A stretch of DNA of 64,000 bases from Siphonodentalium dalli (Eukaryota; Mollusca; Scaphopoda; Gadilida; Siphonodentaliidae): NCBI GenBank assembly GCA_032622095.1, contig CP136061.1, forward strand, positions 42,289,797 through 42,353,796. The letters are read 5' to 3'. The position numbers and the translations under genes were made by a program. Under the pieces are notes generated by a model. The model did no database searches, was not told the origin of the DNA, and was given only the letters and a program-made list of their open reading frames with translations. Of the stretch, positions 22,891 through 36,093 are shown piece by piece. How positions within the stretch are numbered: the first letter of the stretch is position 1; every line of letters begins with the position of its first letter.

Positions 22891-22962
22891 TTCCCATGCC
22901 GGGAATCGAACCCGGGCCGCCTGGGTGAAAGCCAGGAATCCTAACCACTAGACCACATGGGA
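22891..22962 (-). tRNA. tRNA-Glu (UUC), unit 14 reverse
   Basis: Identical to the unit 1 gene. Confidence 0.96.
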
Positions 22963-23439
22963 TGGCCATAATTTTGTGCACGTTTAGTTCTCAAAATGTT
23001 TGGCGTCTGGAGTCTGTGACCGAATCTGATTCGAAGTATATTATAGGGCCCAATTTGGTGAAATTTCGGTCTGTCCTCATGCCTCGAACTGGAGCCTAGG
23101 TCACTCTCGCCGTTTTTCTGTGATAAAGTTACCCAGGTTCCGGAAATTGTGATAAAAGTTACCCAGGTTGGAGAGGATTGTGATAAAGTTACCCAGGTTA
23201 ATAGCATTTCATGTTTAGCAACAAATTATAAATTTTTGCGATCAAAATGACGAACTATACGGTACTAATAATAATTATGTCTTAATTTATGCTTAATAAG
23301 GGCTATTACTTGCCAAAATTGAACAATATTTCCCTCTGTCAGTTTTAAATCGAGTTGATATTGTGAGATTTGCTTAACCTGAGTAACTTTATCACAATTC
23401 AAACATTTTGACAACTATACTTGCAAGAGAAAATGGCCA

Positions 23440-23511
23440 TCCCATGTGGTCTAGTGGTTAGGATTCCTGGCTTTCACCCAGGCGGCCCGGGTTCGATTCC
23501 CGGCATGGGAA
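23440..23511 (+). tRNA. tRNA-Glu (UUC), unit 15 forward
   Basis: Identical to the unit 1 gene; an extra TA follows in the spacer near 23520, moving the T4 run 2 nt further away. Confidence 0.96.
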
Positions 23512-23797
23512 AGGTGAATATATATTTTGTCAAAACGTTTTGTTTGTTTTGTAGTAGAATTTTGCACCAAGGAGGTGTCACACGTTCTAGTCGCGACAAG
23601 GCAACCAAGGCAGTCCCATACAAAGCACACGCGACAGGCAAGTATATATTTCTCAAGATGTTTGAATTCTACATGACAATTTTCGGGCAGTCCGCTGTGG
23701 TGTGGTGTCGGAAATTTGAATGCAATTCGGCCTGCTCTGATTGTTGTGGAGAAATATTCTCGCAAAACTGAATTAAGTTCTGATAAAAAATTTACCT

Positions 23798-23869
23798 TTC
23801 CCATGCCGGGAATCGAACCCGGGCCGCCTGGGTGAAAGCCAGGAATCCTAACCACTAGACCACATGGGA
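23798..23869 (-). tRNA. tRNA-Glu (UUC), unit 15 reverse
   Basis: Identical to the unit 1 gene. Confidence 0.96.
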
Positions 23870-24344
23870 TGGCCATAATTTTGTGCACGTTTAGTTCTCA
23901 AAATGTTTGGCGTCTGGAGTCTGTGACCGAATCTGATTCGAAGTATATTATAGGGCCCAATTTGGTGAAATTTCGGTCTGTCCTCATGCCTCGAACTGGA
24001 GCCTAGGTCACTCTCGCCGTTTTTCTGTGATAAAGTTACCCAGGTTCCGGAAATTGTGATAAAAGTTACCCAGGTTGGAGAGGATTGTGATAAAGTTACC
24101 CAGGTTAATAGCATTTCATGTTTAGCAACAAATTATAAATTTTTGCGATCAAAATGACGAACTACGGTACTAATAATAATTATGTCTTAATTTATGCTTA
24201 ATAAGGGCTATTACTTGCCAAAATTGAACAATATTTCCCTCTGTCAGTTTTAAATCGAGTTGATATTGTGAGATTTGCTTAACCTGAGTAACTTTATCAC
24301 AATTCAAACATTTTGACAACTATACTTGCAAGAGAAAATGGCCA

Positions 24345-24416
24345 TCCCATGTGGTCTAGTGGTTAGGATTCCTGGCTTTCACCCAGGCGGCCCGGGTTCG
24401 ATTCCCGGCATGGGAA
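24345..24416 (+). tRNA. tRNA-Glu (UUC), unit 16 forward
   Basis: Identical to the unit 1 gene. Confidence 0.96.
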
Positions 24417-24700
24417 AGGTGAATATATTTTGTCAAAACGTTTTGTTTGTTTTGTAGTAGAATTTTGCACCAAGGAGGTGTCACACGTTCTAGTCGCGAC
24501 AAGGCAACCAAGGCAGTCCCATACAAAGCACACGCGACAGGCAAGTATATATTTCTCAAGATGTTTGAATTCTACATGACAATTTTCGGGCAGTCCGCTG
24601 TGGTGTGGTGTCGGAAATTTGAATGCAATTCGGCCTGCTCTGATTGTTGTGGAGAAATATTCTCGCAAAACTGAATTAAGTTCTGATAAAAAATTTACCT

Positions 24701-24772
24701 TTCCCATGCCGGGAATCGAACCCGGGCCGCCTGGGTGAAAGCCAGGAATCCTAACCACTAGACCACATGGGA
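24701..24772 (-). tRNA. tRNA-Glu (UUC), unit 16 reverse
   Basis: Identical to the unit 1 gene. Confidence 0.96.
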
Positions 24773-25249
24773 TGGCCATAATTTTGTGCACGTTTAGTTC
24801 TCAAAATGTTTGGCGTCTGGAGTCTGTGACCGAATCTGATTCGAAGTATATTATAGGGCCCAATTTGGTGAAATTTCGGTCTGTCCTCATGCCTCGAACT
24901 GGAGCCTAGGTCACTCTCGCCGTTTTTCTGTGATAAAGTTACCCAGGTTCCGGAAATTGTGATAAAAGTTACCCAGGTTGGAGAGGATTGTGATAAAGTT
25001 ACCCAGGTTAATAGCATTTCATGTTTAGCAACAAATTATAAATTTTTGCGATCAAAATGACGAACTATACGGTACTAATAATAATTATGTCTTAATTTAT
25101 GCTTAATAAGGGCTATTACTTGCCAAAATTGAACAATATTTCCCTCTGTCAGTTTTAAATCGAGTTGATATTGTGAGATTTGCTTAACCTGAGTAACTTT
25201 ATCACAATTCAAACATTTTGACAACTATACTTGCAAGAGAAAATGGCCA

Positions 25250-25321
25250 TCCCATGTGGTCTAGTGGTTAGGATTCCTGGCTTTCACCCAGGCGGCCCGG
25301 GTTCGATTCCCGGCATGGGAA
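25250..25321 (+). tRNA. tRNA-Glu (UUC), unit 17 forward
   Basis: Identical to the unit 1 gene. Confidence 0.96.
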
Positions 25322-25605
25322 AGGTGAATATATTTTGTCAAAACGTTTTGTTTGTTTTGTAGTAGAATTTTGCACCAAGGAGGTGTCACACGTTCTAGTC
25401 GCGACAAGGCAACCAAGGCAGTCCCATACAAAGCACACGCGACAGGCAAGTATATATTTCTCAAGATGTTTGAATTCTACATGACAATTTTCGGGCAGTC
25501 CGCTGTGGTGTGGTGTCGGAAATTTGAATGCAATTCGGCCTGCTCTGATTGTTGTGGAGAAATATTCTCGCAAAACTGAATTAAGTTCTGATAAAAAATT
25601 TACCT

Positions 25606-25677
25606 TTCCCATGCCGGGAATCGAACCCGGGCCGCCTGGGTGAAAGCCAGGAATCCTAACCACTAGACCACATGGGA
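25606..25677 (-). tRNA. tRNA-Glu (UUC), unit 17 reverse
   Basis: Identical to the unit 1 gene. Confidence 0.96.
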
Positions 25678-26154
25678 TGGCCATAATTTTGTGCACGTTT
25701 AGTTCTCAAAATGTTTGGCGTCTGGAGTCTGTGACCGAATCTGATTCGAAGTATATTATAGGGCCCAATTTGGTGAAATTTCGGTCTGTCCTCATGCCTC
25801 GAACTGGAGCCTAGGTCACTCTCGCCGTTTTTCTGTGATAAAGTTACCCAGGTTCCGGAAATTGTGATAAAAGTTACCCAGGTTGGAGAGGATTGTGATA
25901 AAGTTACCCAGGTTAATAGCATTTCATGTTTAGCAACAAATTATAAATTTTTGCGATCAAAATGACGAACTATACGGTACTAATAATAATTATGTCTTAA
26001 TTTATGCTTAATAAGGGCTATTACTTGCCAAAATTGAACAATATTTCCCTCTGTCAGTTTTAAATCGAGTTGATATTGTGAGATTTGCTTAACCTGAGTA
26101 ACTTTATCACAATTCAAACATTTTGACAACTATACTTGCAAGAGAAAATGGCCA

Positions 26155-26226
26155 TCCCATGTGGTCTAGTGGTTAGGATTCCTGGCTTTCACCCAGGCGG
26201 CCCGGGTTCGATTCCCGGCATGGGAA
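26155..26226 (+). tRNA. tRNA-Glu (UUC), unit 18 forward
   Basis: Identical to the unit 1 gene. Confidence 0.96.
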
Positions 26227-26510
26227 AGGTGAATATATTTTGTCAAAACGTTTTGTTTGTTTTGTAGTAGAATTTTGCACCAAGGAGGTGTCACACGTTC
26301 TAGTCGCGACAAGGCAACCAAGGCAGTCCCATACAAAGCACACGCGACAGGCAAGTATATATTTCTCAAGATGTTTGAATTCTACATGACAATTTTCGGG
26401 CAGTCCGCTGTGGTGTGGTGTCGGAAATTTGAATGCAATTCGGCCTGCTCTGATTGTTGTGGAGAAATATTCTCGCAAAACTGAATTAAGTTCTGATAAA
26501 AAATTTACCT

Positions 26511-26582
26511 TTCCCATGCCGGGAATCGAACCCGGGCCGCCTGGGTGAAAGCCAGGAATCCTAACCACTAGACCACATGGGA
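26511..26582 (-). tRNA. tRNA-Glu (UUC), unit 18 reverse
   Basis: Identical to the unit 1 gene. Confidence 0.96.
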
Positions 26583-27057
26583 TGGCCATAATTTTGTGCA
26601 CGTTTAGTTCTCAAAATGTTTGGCGTCTGGAGTCTGTGACCGAATCTGATTCGAAGTATATTATAGGGCCCAATTTGGTGAAATTTCGGTCTGTCCTCAT
26701 GCCTCGAACTGGAGCCTAGGTCACTCTCGCCGTTTTTCTGTGATAAAGTTACCCAGGTTCCGGAAATTGTGATAAAAGTTACCCAGGTTGGAGAGGATTG
26801 TGATAAAGTTACCCAGGTTAATAGCATTTCATGTTTAGCAACAAATTATAAATTTTTGCGATCAAAATGACGAACTACGGTACTAATAATAATTATGTCT
26901 TAATTTATGCTTAATAAGGGCTATTACTTGCCAAAATTGAACAATATTTCCCTCTGTCAGTTTTAAATCGAGTTGATATTGTGAGATTTGCTTAACCTGA
27001 GTAACTTTATCACAATTCAAACATTTTGACAACTATACTTGCAAGAGAAAATGGCCA

Positions 27058-27129
27058 TCCCATGTGGTCTAGTGGTTAGGATTCCTGGCTTTCACCCAGG
27101 CGGCCCGGGTTCGATTCCCGGCATGGGAA
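27058..27129 (+). tRNA. tRNA-Glu (UUC), unit 19 forward
   Basis: Identical to the unit 1 gene. Confidence 0.96.
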
Positions 27130-27413
27130 AGGTGAATATATTTTGTCAAAACGTTTTGTTTGTTTTGTAGTAGAATTTTGCACCAAGGAGGTGTCACACG
27201 TTCTAGTCGCGACAAGGCAACCAAGGCAGTCCCATACAAAGCACACGCGACAGGCAAGTATATATTTCTCAAGATGTTTGAATTCTACATGACAATTTTC
27301 GGGCAGTCCGCTGTGGTGTGGTGTCGGAAATTTGAATGCAATTCGGCCTGCTCTGATTGTTGTGGAGAAATATTCTCGCAAAACTGAATTAAGTTCTGAT
27401 AAAAAATTTACCT

Positions 27414-27485
27414 TTCCCATGCCGGGAATCGAACCCGGGCCGCCTGGGTGAAAGCCAGGAATCCTAACCACTAGACCACATGGGA
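27414..27485 (-). tRNA. tRNA-Glu (UUC), unit 19 reverse
   Basis: Identical to the unit 1 gene. Confidence 0.96.
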
Positions 27486-27962
27486 TGGCCATAATTTTGT
27501 GCACGTTTAGTTCTCAAAATGTTTGGCGTCTGGAGTCTGTGACCGAATCTGATTCGAAGTATATTATAGGGCCCAATTTGGTGAAATTTCGGTCTGTCCT
27601 CATGCCTCGAACTGGAGCCTAGGTCACTCTCGCCGTTTTTCTGTGATAAAGTTACCCAGGTTCCGGAAATTGTGATAAAAGTTACCCAGGTTGGAGAGGA
27701 TTGTGATAAAGTTACCCAGGTTAATAGCATTTCATGTTTAGCAACAAATTATAAATTTTTGCGATCAAAATGACGAACTATACGGTACTAATAATAATTA
27801 TGTCTTAATTTATGCTTAATAAGGGCTATTACTTGCCAAAATTGAACAATATTTCCCTCTGTCAGTTTTAAATCGAGTTGATATTGTGAGATTTGCTTAA
27901 CCTGAGTAACTTTATCACAATTCAAACATTTTGACAACTATACTTGCAAGAGAAAATGGCCA

Positions 27963-28034
27963 TCCCATGTGGTCTAGTGGTTAGGATTCCTGGCTTTCAC
28001 CCAGGCGGCCCGGGTTCGATTCCCGGCATGGGAA
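27963..28034 (+). tRNA. tRNA-Glu (UUC), unit 20 forward
   Basis: Identical to the unit 1 gene; this unit has the private G to C change at 28096 in the spacer. Confidence 0.96.
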
Positions 28035-28318
28035 AGGTGAATATATTTTGTCAAAACGTTTTGTTTGTTTTGTAGTAGAATTTTGCACCAAGGAGCTGTC
28101 ACACGTTCTAGTCGCGACAAGGCAACCAAGGCAGTCCCATACAAAGCACACGCGACAGGCAAGTATATATTTCTCAAGATGTTTGAATTCTACATGACAA
28201 TTTTCGGGCAGTCCGCTGTGGTGTGGTGTCGGAAATTTGAATGCAATTCGGCCTGCTCTGATTGTTGTGGAGAAATATTCTCGCAAAACTGAATTAAGTT
28301 CTGATAAAAAATTTACCT

Positions 28319-28390
28319 TTCCCATGCCGGGAATCGAACCCGGGCCGCCTGGGTGAAAGCCAGGAATCCTAACCACTAGACCACATGGGA
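28319..28390 (-). tRNA. tRNA-Glu (UUC), unit 20 reverse
   Basis: Identical to the unit 1 gene. Confidence 0.96.
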
Positions 28391-28867
28391 TGGCCATAAT
28401 TTTGTGCACGTTTAGTTCTCAAAATGTTTGGCGTCTGGAGTCTGTGACCGAATCTGATTCGAAGTATATTATAGGGCCCAATTTGGTGAAATTTCGGTCT
28501 GTCCTCATGCCTCGAACTGGAGCCTAGGTCACTCTCGCCGTTTTTCTGTGATAAAGTTACCCAGGTTCCGGAAATTGTGATAAAAGTTACCCAGGTTGGA
28601 GAGGATTGTGATAAAGTTACCCAGGTTAATAGCATTTCATGTTTAGCAACAAATTATAAATTTTTGCGATCAAAATGACGAACTATACGGTACTAATAAT
28701 AATTATGTCTTAATTTATGCTTAATAAGGGCTATTACTTGCCAAAATTGAACAATATTTCCCTCTGTCAGTTTTAAATCGAGTTGATATTGTGAGATTTG
28801 CTTAACCTGAGTAACTTTATCACAATTCAAACATTTTGACAACTATACTTGCAAGAGAAAATGGCCA

Positions 28868-28939
28868 TCCCATGTGGTCTAGTGGTTAGGATTCCTGGCT
28901 TTCACCCAGGCGGCCCGGGTTCGATTCCCGGCATGGGAA
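28868..28939 (+). tRNA. tRNA-Glu (UUC), unit 21 forward
   Basis: Identical to the unit 1 gene. Confidence 0.96.
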
Positions 28940-29223
28940 AGGTGAATATATTTTGTCAAAACGTTTTGTTTGTTTTGTAGTAGAATTTTGCACCAAGGAG
29001 GTGTCACACGTTCTAGTCGCGACAAGGCAACCAAGGCAGTCCCATACAAAGCACACGCGACAGGCAAGTATATATTTCTCAAGATGTTTGAATTCTACAT
29101 GACAATTTTCGGGCAGTCCGCTGTGGTGTGGTGTCGGAAATTTGAATGCAATTCGGCCTGCTCTGATTGTTGTGGAGAAATATTCTCGCAAAACTGAATT
29201 AAGTTCTGATAAAAAATTTACCT

Positions 29224-29295
29224 TTCCCATGCCGGGAATCGAACCCGGGCCGCCTGGGTGAAAGCCAGGAATCCTAACCACTAGACCACATGGGA
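29224..29295 (-). tRNA. tRNA-Glu (UUC), unit 21 reverse
   Basis: Identical to the unit 1 gene. Confidence 0.96.
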
Positions 29296-29772
29296 TGGCC
29301 ATAATTTTGTGCACGTTTAGTTCTCAAAATGTTTGGCGTCTGGAGTCTGTGACCGAATCTGATTCGAAGTATATTATAGGGCCCAATTTGGTGAAATTTC
29401 GGTCTGTCCTCATGCCTCGAACTGGAGCCTAGGTCACTCTCGCCGTTTTTCTGTGATAAAGTTACCCAGGTTCCGGAAATTGTGATAAAAGTTACCCAGG
29501 TTGGAGAGGATTGTGATAAAGTTACCCAGGTTAATAGCATTTCATGTTTAGCAACAAATTATAAATTTTTGCGATCAAAATGACGAACTATACGGTACTA
29601 ATAATAATTATGTCTTAATTTATGCTTAATAAGGGCTATTACTTGCCAAAATTGAACAATATTTCCCTCTGTCAGTTTTAAATCGAGTTGATATTGTGAG
29701 ATTTGCTTAACCTGAGTAACTTTATCACAATTCAAACATTTTGACAACTATACTTGCAAGAGAAAATGGCCA

Positions 29773-29844
29773 TCCCATGTGGTCTAGTGGTTAGGATTCC
29801 TGGCTTTCACCCAGGCGGCCCGGGTTCGATTCCCGGCATGGGAA
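29773..29844 (+). tRNA. tRNA-Glu (UUC), unit 22 forward
   Basis: Identical to the unit 1 gene. Confidence 0.96.
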
Positions 29845-30128
29845 AGGTGAATATATTTTGTCAAAACGTTTTGTTTGTTTTGTAGTAGAATTTTGCACCA
29901 AGGAGGTGTCACACGTTCTAGTCGCGACAAGGCAACCAAGGCAGTCCCATACAAAGCACACGCGACAGGCAAGTATATATTTCTCAAGATGTTTGAATTC
30001 TACATGACAATTTTCGGGCAGTCCGCTGTGGTGTGGTGTCGGAAATTTGAATGCAATTCGGCCTGCTCTGATTGTTGTGGAGAAATATTCTCGCAAAACT
30101 GAATTAAGTTCTGATAAAAAATTTACCT

Positions 30129-30200
30129 TTCCCATGCCGGGAATCGAACCCGGGCCGCCTGGGTGAAAGCCAGGAATCCTAACCACTAGACCACATGGGA
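30129..30200 (-). tRNA. tRNA-Glu (UUC), unit 22 reverse
   Basis: Identical to the unit 1 gene. Confidence 0.96.
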
Positions 30201-30675
30201 TGGCCATAATTTTGTGCACGTTTAGTTCTCAAAATGTTTGGCGTCTGGAGTCTGTGACCGAATCTGATTCGAAGTATATTATAGGGCCCAATTTGGTGAA
30301 ATTTCGGTCTGTCCTCATGCCTCGAACTGGAGCCTAGGTCACTCTCGCCGTTTTTCTGTGATAAAGTTACCCAGGTTCCGGAAATTGTGATAAAAGTTAC
30401 CCAGGTTGGAGAGGATTGTGATAAAGTTACCCAGGTTAATAGCATTTCATGTTTAGCAACAAATTATAAATTTTTGCGATCAAAATGACGAACTACGGTA
30501 CTAATAATAATTATGTCTTAATTTATGCTTAATAAGGGCTATTACTTGCCAAAATTGAACAATATTTCCCTCTGTCAGTTTTAAATCGAGTTGATATTGT
30601 GAGATTTGCTTAACCTGAGTAACTTTATCACAATTCAAACATTTTGACAACTATACTTGCAAGAGAAAATGGCCA

Positions 30676-30747
30676 TCCCATGTGGTCTAGTGGTTAGGAT
30701 TCCTGGCTTTCACCCAGGCGGCCCGGGTTCGATTCCCGGCATGGGAA
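30676..30747 (+). tRNA. tRNA-Glu (UUC), unit 23 forward
   Basis: Identical to the unit 1 gene. Confidence 0.96.
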
Positions 30748-31031
30748 AGGTGAATATATTTTGTCAAAACGTTTTGTTTGTTTTGTAGTAGAATTTTGCA
30801 CCAAGGAGGTGTCACACGTTCTAGTCGCGACAAGGCAACCAAGGCAGTCCCATACAAAGCACACGCGACAGGCAAGTATATATTTCTCAAGATGTTTGAA
30901 TTCTACATGACAATTTTCGGGCAGTCCGCTGTGGTGTGGTGTCGGAAATTTGAATGCAATTCGGCCTGCTCTGATTGTTGTGGAGAAATATTCTCGCAAA
31001 ACTGAATTAAGTTCTGATAAAAAATTTACCT

Positions 31032-31103
31032 TTCCCATGCCGGGAATCGAACCCGGGCCGCCTGGGTGAAAGCCAGGAATCCTAACCACTAGACCACATG
31101 GGA
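31032..31103 (-). tRNA. tRNA-Glu (UUC), unit 23 reverse
   Basis: Identical to the unit 1 gene. Confidence 0.96.
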
Positions 31104-31578
31104 TGGCCATAATTTTGTGCACGTTTAGTTCTCAAAATGTTTGGCGTCTGGAGTCTGTGACCGAATCTGATTCGAAGTATATTATAGGGCCCAATTTGGT
31201 GAAATTTCGGTCTGTCCTCATGCCTCGAACTGGAGCCTAGGTCACTCTCGCCGTTTTTCTGTGATAAAGTTACCCAGGTTCCGGAAATTGTGATAAAAGT
31301 TACCCAGGTTGGAGAGGATTGTGATAAAGTTACCCAGGTTAATAGCATTTCATGTTTAGCAACAAATTATAAATTTTTGCGATCAAAATGACGAACTACG
31401 GTACTAATAATAATTATGTCTTAATTTATGCTTAATAAGGGCTATTACTTGCCAAAATTGAACAATATTTCCCTCTGTCAGTTTTAAATCGAGTTGATAT
31501 TGTGAGATTTGCTTAACCTGAGTAACTTTATCACAATTCAAACATTTTGACAACTATACTTGCAAGAGAAAATGGCCA

Positions 31579-31650
31579 TCCCATGTGGTCTAGTGGTTAG
31601 GATTCCTGGCTTTCACCCAGGCGGCCCGGGTTCGATTCCCGGCATGGGAA
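31579..31650 (+). tRNA. tRNA-Glu (UUC), unit 24 forward
   Basis: Identical to the unit 1 gene. Confidence 0.96.
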
Positions 31651-31934
31651 AGGTGAATATATTTTGTCAAAACGTTTTGTTTGTTTTGTAGTAGAATTTT
31701 GCACCAAGGAGGTGTCACACGTTCTAGTCGCGACAAGGCAACCAAGGCAGTCCCATACAAAGCACACGCGACAGGCAAGTATATATTTCTCAAGATGTTT
31801 GAATTCTACATGACAATTTTCGGGCAGTCCGCTGTGGTGTGGTGTCGGAAATTTGAATGCAATTCGGCCTGCTCTGATTGTTGTGGAGAAATATTCTCGC
31901 AAAACTGAATTAAGTTCTGATAAAAAATTTACCT

Positions 31935-32006
31935 TTCCCATGCCGGGAATCGAACCCGGGCCGCCTGGGTGAAAGCCAGGAATCCTAACCACTAGACCAC
32001 ATGGGA
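31935..32006 (-). tRNA. tRNA-Glu (UUC), unit 24 reverse
   Basis: Identical to the unit 1 gene. Confidence 0.96.
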
Positions 32007-32481
32007 TGGCCATAATTTTGTGCACGTTTAGTTCTCAAAATGTTTGGCGTCTGGAGTCTGTGACCGAATCTGATTCGAAGTATATTATAGGGCCCAATTT
32101 GGTGAAATTTCGGTCTGTCCTCATGCCTCGAACTGGAGCCTAGGTCACTCTCGCCGTTTTTCTGTGATAAAGTTACCCAGGTTCCGGAAATTGTGATAAA
32201 AGTTACCCAGGTTGGAGAGGATTGTGATAAAGTTACCCAGGTTAATAGCATTTCATGTTTAGCAACAAATTATAAATTTTTGCGATCAAAATGACGAACT
32301 ACGGTACTAATAATAATTATGTCTTAATTTATGCTTAATAAGGGCTATTACTTGCCAAAATTGAACAATATTTCCCTCTGTCAGTTTTAAATCGAGTTGA
32401 TATTGTGAGATTTGCTTAACCTGAGTAACTTTATCACAATTCAAACATTTTGACAACTATACTTGCAAGAGAAAATGGCCA

Positions 32482-32553
32482 TCCCATGTGGTCTAGTGGT
32501 TAGGATTCCTGGCTTTCACCCAGGCGGCCCGGGTTCGATTCCCGGCATGGGAA
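32482..32553 (+). tRNA. tRNA-Glu (UUC), unit 25 forward
   Basis: Identical to the unit 1 gene; private spacer change at 32775. Confidence 0.96.
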
Positions 32554-32837
32554 AGGTGAATATATTTTGTCAAAACGTTTTGTTTGTTTTGTAGTAGAAT
32601 TTTGCACCAAGGAGGTGTCACACGTTCTAGTCGCGACAAGGCAACCAAGGCAGTCCCATACAAAGCACACGCGACAGGCAAGTATATATTTCTCAAGATG
32701 TTTGAATTCTACATGACAATTTTCGGGCAGTCCGCTGTGGTGTGGTGTCGGAAATTTGAATGCAATTCGGCCTGGTCTGATTGTTGTGGAGAAATATTCT
32801 CGCAAAACTGAATTAAGTTCTGATAAAAAATTTACCT

Positions 32838-32909
32838 TTCCCATGCCGGGAATCGAACCCGGGCCGCCTGGGTGAAAGCCAGGAATCCTAACCACTAGAC
32901 CACATGGGA
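32838..32909 (-). tRNA. tRNA-Glu (UUC), unit 25 reverse
   Basis: Identical to the unit 1 gene. Confidence 0.96.
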
Positions 32910-33384
32910 TGGCCATAATTTTGTGCACGTTTAGTTCTCAAAATGTTTGGCGTCTGGAGTCTGTGACCGAATCTGATTCGAAGTATATTATAGGGCCCAA
33001 TTTGGTGAAATTTCGGTCTGTCCTCATGCCTCGAACTGGAGCCTAGGTCACTCTCGCCGTTTTTCTGTGATAAAGTTACCCAGGTTCCGGAAATTGTGAT
33101 AAAAGTTACCCAGGTTGGAGAGGATTGTGATAAAGTTACCCAGGTTAATAGCATTTCATGTTTAGCAACAAATTATAAATTTTTGCGATCAAAATGACGA
33201 ACTACGGTACTAATAATAATTATGTCTTAATTTATGCTTAATAAGGGCTATTACTTGCCAAAATTGAACAATATTTCCCTCTGTCAGTTTTAAATCGAGT
33301 TGATATTGTGAGATTTGCTTAACCTGAGTAACTTTATCACAATTCAAACATTTTGACAACTATACTTGCAAGAGAAAATGGCCA

Positions 33385-33456
33385 TCCCATGTGGTCTAGT
33401 GGTTAGGATTCCTGGCTTTCACCCAGGCGGCCCGGGTTCGATTCCCGGCATGGGAA
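33385..33456 (+). tRNA. tRNA-Glu (UUC), unit 26 forward
   Basis: Identical to the unit 1 gene; the unit carries the subrepeat change at 34043. Confidence 0.96.
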
Positions 33457-33740
33457 AGGTGAATATATTTTGTCAAAACGTTTTGTTTGTTTTGTAGTAG
33501 AATTTTGCACCAAGGAGGTGTCACACGTTCTAGTCGCGACAAGGCAACCAAGGCAGTCCCATACAAAGCACACGCGACAGGCAAGTATATATTTCTCAAG
33601 ATGTTTGAATTCTACATGACAATTTTCGGGCAGTCCGCTGTGGTGTGGTGTCGGAAATTTGAATGCAATTCGGCCTGCTCTGATTGTTGTGGAGAAATAT
33701 TCTCGCAAAACTGAATTAAGTTCTGATAAAAAATTTACCT

Positions 33741-33812
33741 TTCCCATGCCGGGAATCGAACCCGGGCCGCCTGGGTGAAAGCCAGGAATCCTAACCACTA
33801 GACCACATGGGA
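33741..33812 (-). tRNA. tRNA-Glu (UUC), unit 26 reverse
   Basis: Identical to the unit 1 gene. Confidence 0.96.
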
Positions 33813-34287
33813 TGGCCATAATTTTGTGCACGTTTAGTTCTCAAAATGTTTGGCGTCTGGAGTCTGTGACCGAATCTGATTCGAAGTATATTATAGGGCC
33901 CAATTTGGTGAAATTTCGGTCTGTCCTCATGCCTCGAACTGGAGCCTAGGTCACTCTCGCCGTTTTTCTGTGATAAAGTTACCCAGGTTCCGGAAATTGT
34001 GATAAAAGTTACCCAGGTTGGAGAGGATTGTGATAAAGTTACGCAGGTTAATAGCATTTCATGTTTAGCAACAAATTATAAATTTTTGCGATCAAAATGA
34101 CGAACTACGGTACTAATAATAATTATGTCTTAATTTATGCTTAATAAGGGCTATTACTTGCCAAAATTGAACAATATTTCCCTCTGTCAGTTTTAAATCG
34201 AGTTGATATTGTGAGATTTGCTTAACCTGAGTAACTTTATCACAATTCAAACATTTTGACAACTATACTTGCAAGAGAAAATGGCCA

Positions 34288-34359
34288 TCCCATGTGGTCT
34301 AGTGGTTAGGATTCCTGGCTTTCACCCAGGCGGCCCGGGTTCGATTCCCGGCATGGGAA
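34288..34359 (+). tRNA. tRNA-Glu (UUC), unit 27 forward
   Basis: Identical to the unit 1 gene. Confidence 0.96.
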
Positions 34360-34643
34360 AGGTGAATATATTTTGTCAAAACGTTTTGTTTGTTTTGTAG
34401 TAGAATTTTGCACCAAGGAGGTGTCACACGTTCTAGTCGCGACAAGGCAACCAAGGCAGTCCCATACAAAGCACACGCGACAGGCAAGTATATATTTCTC
34501 AAGATGTTTGAATTCTACATGACAATTTTCGGGCAGTCCGCTGTGGTGTGGTGTCGGAAATTTGAATGCAATTCGGCCTGCTCTGATTGTTGTGGAGAAA
34601 TATTCTCGCAAAACTGAATTAAGTTCTGATAAAAAATTTACCT

Positions 34644-34715
34644 TTCCCATGCCGGGAATCGAACCCGGGCCGCCTGGGTGAAAGCCAGGAATCCTAACCA
34701 CTAGACCACATGGGA
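34644..34715 (-). tRNA. tRNA-Glu (UUC), unit 27 reverse
   Basis: Identical to the unit 1 gene. Confidence 0.96.
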
Positions 34716-35190
34716 TGGCCATAATTTTGTGCACGTTTAGTTCTCAAAATGTTTGGCGTCTGGAGTCTGTGACCGAATCTGATTCGAAGTATATTATAGG
34801 GCCCAATTTGGTGAAATTTCGGTCTGTCCTCATGCCTCGAACTGGAGCCTAGGTCACTCTCGCCGTTTTTCTGTGATAAAGTTACCCAGGTTCCGGAAAT
34901 TGTGATAAAAGTTACCCAGGTTGGAGAGGATTGTGATAAAGTTACCCAGGTTAATAGCATTTCATGTTTAGCAACAAATTATAAATTTTTGCGATCAAAA
35001 TGACGAACTACGGTACTAATAATAATTATGTCTTAATTTATGCTTAATAAGGGCTATTACTTGCCAAAATTGAACAATATTTCCCTCTGTCAGTTTTAAA
35101 TCGAGTTGATATTGTGAGATTTGCTTAACCTGAGTAACTTTATCACAATTCAAACATTTTGACAACTATACTTGCAAGAGAAAATGGCCA

Positions 35191-35262
35191 TCCCATGTGG
35201 TCTAGTGGTTAGGATTCCTGGCTTTCACCCAGGCGGCCCGGGTTCGATTCCCGGCATGGGAA
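35191..35262 (+). tRNA. tRNA-Glu (UUC), unit 28 forward
   Basis: Identical to the unit 1 gene. Confidence 0.96.
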
Positions 35263-35546
35263 AGGTGAATATATTTTGTCAAAACGTTTTGTTTGTTTTG
35301 TAGTAGAATTTTGCACCAAGGAGGTGTCACACGTTCTAGTCGCGACAAGGCAACCAAGGCAGTCCCATACAAAGCACACGCGACAGGCAAGTATATATTT
35401 CTCAAGATGTTTGAATTCTACATGACAATTTTCGGGCAGTCCGCTGTGGTGTGGTGTCGGAAATTTGAATGCAATTCGGCCTGCTCTGATTGTTGTGGAG
35501 AAATATTCTCGCAAAACTGAATTAAGTTCTGATAAAAAATTTACCT

Positions 35547-35618
35547 TTCCCATGCCGGGAATCGAACCCGGGCCGCCTGGGTGAAAGCCAGGAATCCTAA
35601 CCACTAGACCACATGGGA
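35547..35618 (-). tRNA. tRNA-Glu (UUC), unit 28 reverse
   Basis: Identical to the unit 1 gene. Confidence 0.96.
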
Positions 35619-36093
35619 TGGCCATAATTTTGTGCACGTTTAGTTCTCAAAATGTTTGGCGTCTGGAGTCTGTGACCGAATCTGATTCGAAGTATATTAT
35701 AGGGCCCAATTTGGTGAAATTTCGGTCTGTCCTCATGCCTCGAACTGGAGCCTAGGTCACTCTCGCCGTTTTTCTGTGATAAAGTTACCCAGGTTCCGGA
35801 AATTGTGATAAAAGTTACCCAGGTTGGAGAGGATTGTGATAAAGTTACCCAGGTTAATAGCATTTCATGTTTAGCAACAAATTATAAATTTTTGCGATCA
35901 AAATGACGAACTACGGTACTAATAATAATTATGTCTTAATTTATGCTTAATAAGGGCTATTACTTGCCAAAATTGAACAATATTTCCCTCTGTCAGTTTT
36001 AAATCGAGTTGATATTGTGAGATTTGCTTAACCTGAGTAACTTTATCACAATTCAAACATTTTGACAACTATACTTGCAAGAGAAAATGGCCA